From: Bacteroides faecichinchillae JCM 17102 | Lineage (GTDB): Bacteria > Bacteroidota > Bacteroidia > Bacteroidales > Bacteroidaceae | NCBI RefSeq assembly: GCF_000614145.1 | Contig: NZ_BAKK01000008.1 | Coordinates: forward strand, 1-64,000 | DNA length: 64,000 nucleotides | Direction of reading: 5' to 3' | The notes under the pieces: generated by a model | Databases searched by the model: none | What the model was told of the DNA's origin: nothing | The model's input: only the letters and a program-made list of their open reading frames with translations | Position numbers and translations under genes: made by a program | Shown here: in pieces, positions 38,163-44,944 of the stretch | Numbering within the stretch: position 1 is the first letter of the stretch | Layout: every line of letters starts with the position of its first letter

Positions 38163-38190
38163 TAATTTGTAATTAGTAATTTGTAATTAA
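38163..38190 (+). repeat. Two tandem 14-bp AT-rich repeats abutting the pgpA start
   Basis: TAATTTGTAATTAG (38163-38176) is followed at once by TAATTTGTAATTAA (38177-38190), the last base being the A of the pgpA ATG. The repeat therefore occupies the promoter/ribosome-binding region and could affect expression by copy-number change. Confidence 0.5.
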
Positions 38191-38669
38191 TGAAGACCCC
38201 TCCCTTTTTGCCTGTTTTGATAGGTACAGGCTTTGGCTCAGGATTCTCTCCCGTAGCTCCCGGTACAGCTGGGGCATTATTGGCTTCTATTATCTGGATT
38301 GTCCTTTATTTCTTACTACCTTTTTCTATTTTGCTGTGGGTAACTGCTGCTTTGGTCATCTTTTTTACTTTTGCAGGTATTTGGGCTGCCAATAAGCTGG
38401 AAAGCTATTGGGGTGAAGACCCTTCACGCATAGTAGTGGATGAGATGGTAGGTGCATGGATTCCGTTATTGGCTGTTCCTGCTAATGAACAGTGGTTCTG
38501 GTATGTGATCGGTGCCTTTTGTCTTTTCCGGATCTTCGATATAGTTAAACCTTTGGGGATACGCAGAATGGAAAGTTTACAAGGAGGAGTAGGGGTAATG
38601 ATGGACGATATCTTGGCAGGTATATACAGTTTTATTTTATTAATAGGAGTAAGATGGGTGATTGGCTGA
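38190..38669 (+). CDS. pgpA: PgpA-family phosphatase, probable phosphatidylinositol-phosphate phosphatase
   Basis: This 159-aa membrane protein is of the phosphatidylglycerophosphatase A family: GTGFGSGFSPVAPGTAGALLA at the start (in part), then DPSRIVVDEMVGAWI, and the C-terminal GVMMDDILAGIYS. About four TM helices. In the B. thetaiotaomicron inositol-lipid locus the PgpA-like protein dephosphorylates phosphatidylinositol phosphate to phosphatidylinositol; the position here, two genes before the CDP-alcohol transferase, supports that role over plain phosphatidylglycerol synthesis (inference from synteny). Its stop overlaps the start of the GtrA gene. Confidence 0.85.
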   Translation: MKTPPFLPVLIGTGFGSGFSPVAPGTAGALLASIIWIVLYFLLPFSILLWVTAALVIFFTFAGIWAANKLESYWGEDPSRIVVDEMVGAWIPLLAVPANEQWFWYVIGAFCLFRIFDIVKPLGIRRMESLQGGVGVMMDDILAGIYSFILLIGVRWVIG

Positions 38670-39151
38670 GAAAATTTGCGCGAATGGTTTCCCAGAAAGG
38701 TGGTATTTTCATGTTTCTGAGGGCACAGCTTTCTGCCCAGATGGCAACTATCGCGGACTTTCTCGTGACTATCTTGTTAGTTAAACTATTCGAAGTATAT
38801 TATGTCTATGCTACATTGGCAGGGGCAGTCTACGGAGGAATAGTCAATTGCGTTATTAATTATAAGTGGACTTTTAAATCAGATGGAAAGAAAATACACG
38901 TTGCTGTAAAATTTATAATCGTATGGTTTTGCAGTATTTGGTTGAATACGTGGGGGACGTATACACTGACTGAATCTCTTGGGAGAATTCCTTGGGTGCG
39001 CGATACGCTCAGTCAGCATTTCGGTGACTTTTTTATCATCCCTAAGATTGTAGTGTCAATCATAGTTGCGTTATTTTGGAACTACAATATGCAGCGTTAT
39101 TTTGTGTACCGGAATTTGGACATTAAAGGTTTTTTTAAAAAACAGCATTGA
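38654..39151 (+). CDS. GtrA-family membrane protein
   Basis: This 165-aa protein has four predicted TM helices and GtrA-type segments (FLRAQLSAQMATIADFLVTILL, GGIVNCVINYKWTF, FWNYNMQRYFVY). GtrA proteins are thought to help move lipid-linked sugars across the inner membrane. The start overlaps the pgpA stop by 16 nt (translational coupling), and the CDP-alcohol transferase follows after 22 nt. In this cluster it may handle an inositol lipid or its glycosylated form (inference). Confidence 0.82.
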   Translation: MGDWLRKFARMVSQKGGIFMFLRAQLSAQMATIADFLVTILLVKLFEVYYVYATLAGAVYGGIVNCVINYKWTFKSDGKKIHVAVKFIIVWFCSIWLNTWGTYTLTESLGRIPWVRDTLSQHFGDFFIIPKIVVSIIVALFWNYNMQRYFVYRNLDIKGFFKKQH

Positions 39152-39173
39152 ATATAAACAGAAGAATTAGGAT

Positions 39174-39841
39174 ATGAATTACAGAGATTATTTACAAAAA
39201 TTGATTTATAAGATCATTAATCCCGTAGTGCATGGAATGATTAAGATTGGGATCACTCCTAATTTTATCACTACTACCGGATTTCTACTGAATGTAGTTG
39301 CTGCAGGTGTGTTGATATATGCTTGCATGTACTGTGAATATGGTGAACTTGCATATTTGGGATGGGCAGGAGGTATTATCCTGTTTGCTGGTTTGTTCGA
39401 TATGATGGACGGTCGTGTGGCACGTGTTGGAATATGAGTTCCACATTCGGTGCGCTTTACGACTCGGTTCTCGACCGTTACAGTGAGCTGATTACTTTTT
39501 TTGGTATTTGTTATTACTTGCTGATAAAAGGTTATTTTCTCTATTCCGTTATTGCTTTCGTTGCGTTAATCGGTTCGTTGATGGTAAGCTATGTGCGTGC
39601 TCGTGCTGAAGGTTTGGGGATAGAATGTAAAGTGGGCTTCATGCAACGTCCGGAACGAGTAGTGCTGACTAGTTTGGGAGCTTTGTTTTGCGGAATCTTT
39701 AAAGATGTCACTCTTTTCGATCCGATTCTGATATTAGTCTTTCCTTTAGCATTCGTTGCTCTATTTTCCAATATTACGGCCTTTATGCGTGTAAACCATT
39801 GCCGGAGAGTAATGATGCAGAACGAACCAAAGAAATATTAA
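39174..39841 (+). CDS. CDP-alcohol phosphatidyltransferase, probable phosphatidylinositol-phosphate synthase (one frame disruption)
   Basis: Integral membrane enzyme joining inositol phosphate to CDP-diacylglycerol. With one base restored near 39431 (GGAATATG for probable GGAAATATG) the family signature DG-xx-AR-x8-G-x3-D-x3-D is complete: [20 protein letters not shown], then SVLD. The break falls exactly inside this motif. Restored length 222 aa, usual for the family. A second clue is [14 protein letters not shown], typical of archaeal/actinobacterial-type phosphatidylinositol phosphate synthases. Neighbours (MIPS, PgpA-like phosphatase, Aur1-like synthase) fit the reported B. thetaiotaomicron pathway. 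The next gene starts 2 nt after the stop. Confidence 0.87.
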
Positions 39842-39843
39842 TC

Positions 39844-40779
39844 ATGATAAAATCTGCCAAAATTCCATCAAAAAAAGAGGTTTGGACAGTAATCTGTGCA
39901 TTAGCTCTTTTTCTTTTGCTGACAGGTCTGTTTATCGGACTTCGTATCGAACACTTGTTGATGGCAGCGATCTACTTAGTATTATTCTTTGTGGGATTAC
40001 CTACCCGTAAACTAGCGGTGGCATTGTTACCATTCTTTATATTCGGTATTTCATATGACTGGATGCGTATATGTCCTAACTATCAGGTGAATCCGATTGA
40101 CGTGGCAGGGCTGTATAATGCAGAGAAATCTTTGTTCGGAGTGATGGATGGCGGAGTGCTTGTTACTCCCTGTGAATACTTTGCAGCTCACCATTGGGTA
40201 ATAGCTGATATTTTTGCTGGAATCTTTTATCTCTGTTGGGTACCTGTACCCATTGCATTTGGAATCTGGCTATATCTGTCGAAGTCGAGAAACATTTACC
40301 TGCGCTTTGCTATGGTTTTTCTGCTAGTCAATCTGATAGGTTTTGTCGGCTATTACATTCATCCGGCTGCTCCACCTTGGTATGCTATCAATTATGGTTT
40401 CGAACCGATCTTGAATACTCCGGGTAATGTAGCGGGGCTTAGTCGTTTTGATGCGCTTACAGGACTGACGGTTTTCGATTCTATCTATGGACGTAACGCT
40501 AATGTGTTTGCAGCAGTGCCTTCACTGCATGCGGCTTACATGGTAGTAGCATTAGCTTATGCCATCGTACACAGATGTAAATGGTATGTAATTACCCTTT
40601 TCTCCATTATCATGGTCGGTATTTGGGGAACAGCAGTATATTCTTGTCATCATTACATCATTGACGTGTTACTTGGCATATCTTGTGCTTTACTCGGCAT
40701 TCTGATCTTTGAGAAAGGATTGATGAAATTAGGCGGCTTCCGTCGTTTCTTTGACAGATATTATAATTACATTAAATAA
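39844..40779 (+). CDS. PAP2-superfamily membrane protein, Aur1-like inositol phosphorylceramide synthase
   Basis: 311 aa from ATG 39844 (an open frame from 39799 overlaps the upstream gene and is less likely). At least six TM helices. Active-site motifs of the Aur1 type: YYIHPAAPPWY, AAVPSLHAAYMVV (His229) and SCHHYIIDVLLG (His270, Asp274), matching the His-His-Asp triad of lipid phosphatase/transferases. Bacteroides make sphingolipids, and the homologous gene in the B. thetaiotaomicron inositol-lipid locus is the proposed inositol phosphorylceramide synthase, moving phosphoinositol from phosphatidylinositol to ceramide. Could in principle be a plain lipid phosphatase; context favours the synthase. 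Confidence 0.83.
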   Translation: MIKSAKIPSKKEVWTVICALALFLLLTGLFIGLRIEHLLMAAIYLVLFFVGLPTRKLAVALLPFFIFGISYDWMRICPNYQVNPIDVAGLYNAEKSLFGVMDGGVLVTPCEYFAAHHWVIADIFAGIFYLCWVPVPIAFGIWLYLSKSRNIYLRFAMVFLLVNLIGFVGYYIHPAAPPWYAINYGFEPILNTPGNVAGLSRFDALTGLTVFDSIYGRNANVFAAVPSLHAAYMVVALAYAIVHRCKWYVITLFSIIMVGIWGTAVYSCHHYIIDVLLGISCALLGILIFEKGLMKLGGFRRFFDRYYNYIK

Positions 40780-40812
40780 TAATCTGTGGTGAAGCCACCT
40801 ATTGACCCATAG

Positions 40813-41814
40813 ATGAAGAATAAATACCGTAATTTGTTTCTCGTTTTCGGCATAACTGCTGTCCTGATAATGATTCTCACTTTTGACATGAATTATCAGG
40901 AGTTATGGGAAAACGTGAAATGTGCGGGGATTTATTTACCTCTGATCTTGTTGCTGTGGTCATTTATCTATTTAGTAAATACTTTATCGTGGTACATCAT
41001 CATTCGTAGCGGTGGTAAGTTGGGACTTTCTTTTCCCCGGCTTTACAAGTTTACCGTTACCGGATTTGCACTTAATTATGTAACCCCTGTTGGATTGATG
41101 GGTGGCGAGCCATATCGTATCATGGAACTCACTCCATATATTGGAGTAGAGCGTGCCACATCTTCTGTGATTCTTTACGTGATGATGCACATCTTTTCTC
41201 ATTTCTGCTTTTGGCTGAGTTCCGTTATGCTCTATGTATGCCTTTATCCGGTGGGGTGGGCAATGAGTATTTTACTTGGGGCAATCACTGTATTTTGTCT
41301 GCTGATTGTCATACTGTTTGTGAAAGGTTATCAACATGGTATGGCAGTAGCTTGCATTCGTATGGGGAGCCGTTTGCCTTTTTTGAAACATCGGGTTATC
41401 CGTTTTGCCGAAAAACATCACGAACAACTGGTAAATATTGACCGACAAATAGCTTTTTTGCATCAACAAAAGAAACGTACTTTCTATACAGCCCTTTTGC
41501 TGGAATATATGGCACGTGTAGTCAGTTGTCTGGAAATATGGCTTATCCTGAATGTCTTGACAACCAATGTCAGCTTTATCAGTTGCATCCTGATTGCGGC
41601 TTTTTCTTCATTGCTTGCCAATCTTCTATTCTTTATGCCGATGCAACTTGGCGGTCGTGAAGGAGGCTTTGCCCTTGCTGTAAGTGGTCTAGCCCTTTCC
41701 GGAGCTTATGGAGTATACACTGCTCTTATCACCCGTTTGCGTGAGATCTTTTGGATCGTAATCGGACTTGTACTAATGAAAATAGGAAATAAAAGTGATA
41801 ATAAATCATTTTAA
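40813..41814 (+). CDS. Lysylphosphatidylglycerol-synthase-TM-like (UPF0104) membrane protein, putative lipid flippase
   Basis: This 333-aa polytopic protein has about seven to eight TM helices and the family segments NTLSWYIII, FTVTGFALNYVTPVGLMGGEPYRI (in part; the conserved GGEPYR is seen) and FFMPMQLGGREGGFALA. The soluble lysyltransferase part of MprF is absent, so it resembles the flippase half only. It lies at the end of the inositol-lipid cluster, 33 nt after the synthase, and may translocate an inositol or sphingolipid (inference). Confidence 0.82.
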   Translation: MKNKYRNLFLVFGITAVLIMILTFDMNYQELWENVKCAGIYLPLILLLWSFIYLVNTLSWYIIIRSGGKLGLSFPRLYKFTVTGFALNYVTPVGLMGGEPYRIMELTPYIGVERATSSVILYVMMHIFSHFCFWLSSVMLYVCLYPVGWAMSILLGAITVFCLLIVILFVKGYQHGMAVACIRMGSRLPFLKHRVIRFAEKHHEQLVNIDRQIAFLHQQKKRTFYTALLLEYMARVVSCLEIWLILNVLTTNVSFISCILIAAFSSLLANLLFFMPMQLGGREGGFALAVSGLALSGAYGVYTALITRLREIFWIVIGLVLMKIGNKSDNKSF

Positions 41815-41878
41815 GCTCCAAGTTTCCTCTTTATTTTATCTAATTTTTTAAATTTGTCAGGCTTATAATATGTAGACA

Positions 41879-43051
41879 ATGAATAATTTTATCTTTTACA
41901 GTCCTACCGAATTTGTATTCGGAAGAGGTGCGGAAGTTCAGACCGGAACGTTGGTAAAAAAATATGGTGCACATAAAGTAATGGTGGTTTATGGCGGGGG
42001 CTCTGTGGTTCGTAACGGACTTTTGGCGTGTGTGGAAAAATCCTTGCAGGAAGCAGGTATCGCTTATTGTATGCTTGGTGGTGTACAGCCCAATCCGGTT
42101 GATACGAAAGTGTATGAAGGGATAGAGCTTTGCCGTAAAGAACAGGTAGATATGATGCTTGCTGTAGGAGGAGGTTCGGTGATTGATACAGCAAAAGCCA
42201 TTGCTGCCGGAGTTCCTTATGACGGTGACTTCTGGGATTTCTATATTGGGAAATCTACCGTAACGGAAGCCTTGAAAGTGGCTGTCGTACTAACTATTCC
42301 TGCTGCCGGAAGCGAAGGTTCCGGTAATACAGTCATAACCAAGGTAGCCGGTTTACAGAAACTCAGTCTTCGTGTCCCTGGTTTGCTTCGTCCTGTTTTT
42401 GCGGTGATGAATCCGGAATTGACATATACACTTCCTCCTTTCCAAACTGCCTGTGGCATTGCCGATATGATGGCGCACATTATGGAACGTTACTTTACTA
42501 ATACTCAAGAGGTAGAAATAGGCGACCGTCTATGTGAAGGAACTTTGCTTGCTATCATCAAAGAAGCCGCTACTGTGATGAAAGAACCACAAAACTATGG
42601 TGCTCGAGCCAACTTGATGTGGTGTGGAACAATCGCTCATAACGGTACGTGTGGAGTTGGTTGTGAAGAAGACTGGGCTTCTCATTTTCTGGAACATGAA
42701 ATGAGTGCTATTTATAATGTGACGCATGGAGCCGGATTATCGGTTATTTTCCCAGCTTGGATGACGTGGATGGTTGATCATCATGTTGATAAAATTGTCC
42801 AATATGCAATACGTGTATGGGGAGTGCCAGAATCAGAAGATAAGAAATCTGTTGCATTTGAAGGAATCTCCCGCTTGAAAGCCTTTTTCAAATCTATTGG
42901 ATTGCCTATAACCTTTGCGGAATTAGGTATTGAAAATCCTGATATTGATCGATTAGTTGATAGCTTGCATCGTAACAAAGGTGAGTTGGTTGGTAATTAT
43001 GTTAAACTTACCCGAAAAGATAGTGGAGAGATTTATAGATTGGCATTGTGA
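41879..43051 (+). CDS. Iron-containing alcohol dehydrogenase (butanol dehydrogenase/YqhD type)
   Basis: This 390-aa cytoplasmic NAD(P)H-dependent enzyme reduces aldehydes. Cofactor motif GGGSVIDTAKAIAAG (97-111); metal-site segments are GIADMMAHIMERYF (Asp and His), ASHFLEHEMSAIYN and NVTHGAGLSVIFPAW (His residues). Length matches YqhD/BdhA. A -7 box TAAATTTG (41849-41856) precedes it. It is probably not part of the lipid pathway; a role in detoxifying aldehydes is possible but not shown by the sequence. Confidence 0.9.
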   Translation: MNNFIFYSPTEFVFGRGAEVQTGTLVKKYGAHKVMVVYGGGSVVRNGLLACVEKSLQEAGIAYCMLGGVQPNPVDTKVYEGIELCRKEQVDMMLAVGGGSVIDTAKAIAAGVPYDGDFWDFYIGKSTVTEALKVAVVLTIPAAGSEGSGNTVITKVAGLQKLSLRVPGLLRPVFAVMNPELTYTLPPFQTACGIADMMAHIMERYFTNTQEVEIGDRLCEGTLLAIIKEAATVMKEPQNYGARANLMWCGTIAHNGTCGVGCEEDWASHFLEHEMSAIYNVTHGAGLSVIFPAWMTWMVDHHVDKIVQYAIRVWGVPESEDKKSVAFEGISRLKAFFKSIGLPITFAELGIENPDIDRLVDSLHRNKGELVGNYVKLTRKDSGEIYRLAL

Positions 43052-43504
43052 ATAAACTCATATCATTGTTTTGTCTATTGGATACTGTAGGGTTATTTAG
43101 TGAGAATATTTATATAAATACTATTTGATTTTATTGTCATTGGTAGCTTGTCGAAATGATTGTCTTTTAAATTAGATAAAATAAAGTAGAATCTGTTCGT
43201 GAAATAGAAGATAATCTGAAAGTGTTTTTTTACTCCTTTAGCATTTCACATAGAACTGCGCTCATAAGGTTTGTTATCAAACTTGAGGTGTGCAGTTTAA
43301 TGTTTTTTAGTAGTCTGTAATCCAGAGTCGGTACCAATCTTATGTCAAATACACTCATATATACTCTTGATTTAATGTTTGAAAACGTTTTGCCTTCTAT
43401 GTTCTGAAAACAACTATACTTCTTATTTGTTATTGCCTACCCGGCGAAAAACTGTTCTGCCGGGTGATTGAATCAATAACAAAATATATGTCTATCGAAA
43501 AAGT
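43052..43504. other. Gene-free interval upstream of the recombinase
   Basis: 453 bp, AT-rich, with no supported gene. The only clear structure is the hairpin ACCCGGC (43439-43445) / GCCGGGT (43459-43465), about 80 nt before the recombinase start, which could act in its leader or end read-through from the alcohol dehydrogenase. Confidence 0.4.
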
Positions 43505-43546
43505 TTGAGAACGGGATATGATATATATTTATGGTCTAATTCTTTA

Positions 43547-44497
43547 ATGAGTAGTAAAATAATGAAGTTAGCGACATTTATGAAGCAAGTAGCCGATAGG
43601 CTCCAAATGGGGGGAAACTTTGGAACTGCACACGTATATCGGAGTAGTCTCAATGCCATTATTGCTTTTCATGGGAATGAGGATTTGGCTTTTCGGGAGG
43701 TGACTCCGGAATGGCTGAAAGGTTTTGAAATTCATCTTCGTAGCCGAGGATGCAGTTGGAATACGGTTTCCACTTATTTGCGTACTTTACGAGCGGTTTA
43801 CAATCGAGCAGTGGATAGTCGTAAGGCTCCTTATGTGCCTTATTTGTTCCGCTCGGTCTATACCGGAACAAAAGCGGACCACCGTAGGGCATTGAACGAC
43901 GAAGACATAAAGAAGGTATTTACTAAGTTACCGGGTACTTTTGCCAATATTCCTGTATTACGGCGTACCCAAGATTTATTTGTTTTGATGTTTTTACTTC
44001 GTGGGCTGCCTTTTGTCGATCTAGCCTATCTTCGCAAAAGTGATTTACGTGATAATGTTTTGACTTACCGTAGACGTAAAACGGGGCGTCCTTTGTCGGT
44101 AACATTAACTCCGGAAGCAATGTCGATCTTGAATAGATATGTAAATAGGAACAGCACTTCACCGTATCTATTTCCGCTTTTGACAAGTCGTGAAGGTACT
44201 CGGGAAGCGTATCGTGAATACCAAATGGCTCTTCGCAGTTTCAACCGGCAACTCATGTTATTGGGTGAAATACTGGGATTAGGTGATAGGCTGAGTTCAT
44301 ATAGTGCCCGCCATACTTGGGCCACAACTGCCTATTATTGCGAGATTCATCCGGGAATCATTTCCGAAGCTATGGGACATTCTTCAATCACTGTTACCGA
44401 GACTTACCTAAAACCTTTCAGGAATAAAAAAATAGACGAGGCAAATAAACGTGTAATAGATTATGTAAAACGCTTTGTGTCAGGTCTAATATGTTGA
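43547..44497 (+). CDS. Tyrosine site-specific recombinase (probable invertase of the adjacent promoter)
   Basis: Phage-integrase family: an N-terminal SAM-like DNA-binding part (TAHVYRSSLNAIIAFHG, WLKGFEIHLRSRGCSWNTVS) and a C-terminal catalytic domain with the arginine in FLLRGLPFVDLAYLRK, SARHTWAT (Arg-His), EAMGHSSITVTETYL (His, then the nucleophile Tyr). The first His of the usual HxxR is replaced by Tyr, as in other Bacteroides invertases. Length 316 aa from ATG 43547; ATG 43562 and TTG 43505 are alternatives. The left inverted repeat begins 10 nt after its stop, and tyrosine recombinases next to such repeats in Bacteroides invert promoters of surface genes. No other mobile-element genes are near, which argues against a prophage or conjugative element integrase. 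Confidence 0.88.
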   Translation: MSSKIMKLATFMKQVADRLQMGGNFGTAHVYRSSLNAIIAFHGNEDLAFREVTPEWLKGFEIHLRSRGCSWNTVSTYLRTLRAVYNRAVDSRKAPYVPYLFRSVYTGTKADHRRALNDEDIKKVFTKLPGTFANIPVLRRTQDLFVLMFLLRGLPFVDLAYLRKSDLRDNVLTYRRRKTGRPLSVTLTPEAMSILNRYVNRNSTSPYLFPLLTSREGTREAYREYQMALRSFNRQLMLLGEILGLGDRLSSYSARHTWATTAYYCEIHPGIISEAMGHSSITVTETYLKPFRNKKIDEANKRVIDYVKRFVSGLIC

Positions 44498-44507
44498 ACT
44501 CTAGTCT

Positions 44508-44526
44508 GTTACTTCGTAGGTAACGG
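44508..44526 (+). repeat. Left inverted repeat of the invertible element (recombination site)
   Basis: GTTACTTCGTAGGTAACGG, 19 bp, an exact inverted copy of 44790-44808. It contains GTTAC-N7-GTAAC, i.e. two 5-bp half-sites around a 7-bp TTCGTAG spacer, the design expected for a tyrosine-recombinase crossover site and, as I recall, the motif reported for phase-variable SusC/D loci of B. fragilis. Confidence 0.92.
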
Positions 44527-44789
44527 AGCTTAATAGCGGTGCAAATATGGAGATATTTTGGAAAACAACCAAACAAAAATGATATTTTTTCTGATAAACT
44601 ACTAAAAAAAGAAAATAGCACAATAAAACTGCGGATTTCTTTGTATCAGTACTTTTGTTACCTTCCAATACATAACAAAGATTTTCCTCCCCTCTGCTCT
44701 CTTTCGAAAGCAGGGGTAAATATGTTTCAATGTAGTTTTGCCTGGTTTTTCGTTTAGATGGCTCTCTGAGAGCTGGTACAAAGGTGTTC
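44527..44789. mobile_element. Invertible DNA segment carrying a promoter (263 bp between repeats)
   Basis: The segment is bounded by perfect 19-bp inverted repeats and adjoins a tyrosine recombinase. It holds no convincing gene. Structures inside: a strong minus-strand promoter near the left end; dyad TTTGTTA/TAACAAA (44654-44660, 44673-44679); a hairpin CCCCT..GCT/AGC..AGGGG (44689-44716) with the palindrome CTTTCGAAAG in it; and plus-strand -7-like boxes TACTTTTG (44650-44657) and TAGTTTTG (44733-44740), both without a proper -33. Inversion would swap which flank the strong promoter faces. Confidence 0.88.
44542..44573 (-). promoter_or_regulatory. Phase-variable promoter, currently pointing away from the surface-protein gene
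   Basis: On the minus strand, TTTG (plus CAAA 44570-44573), exactly 20 nt, then CATATTTG (plus 44542-44549), a 7/8 match to TAnnTTTG. Transcription would start near 44535 and run left through the left repeat, antisense into the recombinase 3' end. After inversion the same -7 would lie at about 44767-44774 on the plus strand, starting near 44781 and driving the lipoprotein gene at 44945. Confidence 0.7.
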
Positions 44790-44808
44790 CCGTTACCTAC
44801 GAAGTAAC
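44790..44808 (-). repeat. Right inverted repeat of the invertible element (recombination site)
   Basis: CCGTTACCTACGAAGTAAC, the exact reverse complement of 44508-44526. The match stops at the first base on either side, so the repeat is 19 bp. It lies 136 bp before the surface-lipoprotein ATG; the leader between them contains two direct copies of AGAGACTATAT (44842-44852, 44896-44906). Confidence 0.92.
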
Positions 44809-44944
44809 GGGATAAATTCATTATCATCAAATGAATAATTCAGAGACTATATGAAAATGAATGAGACAAGGTCGGAGGTTTTCAATTAGACAACTAGAGA
44901 CTATATTTTATTTTTTTTAATTTATAAATTAAAAGTTTTTTATT

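Noticed and set aside
38654..39151. Independent start of GtrA far downstream of pgpA
   Set aside because: The 16-nt overlap with pgpA keeps the first TM helix complete, so the overlapping start is preferred.
39799..39843. Upstream extension of the Aur1-like gene
   Set aside because: It would overlap the CDP-alcohol transferase and add a hydrophilic tail before the membrane protein; ATG 39844, 2 nt after the upstream stop, is a better start.
43547..44497. Integrase of a prophage or conjugative element
   Set aside because: No structural phage, mobilisation or cargo genes are nearby, and the recombinase borders a perfect inverted-repeat pair with a promoter.
44501..44830. 109-codon minus-strand frame spanning the invertible segment, and a 72-codon plus frame inside it
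   Set aside because: Both cross or fill the recombination element, lack recognisable protein features, and would be broken by inversion.
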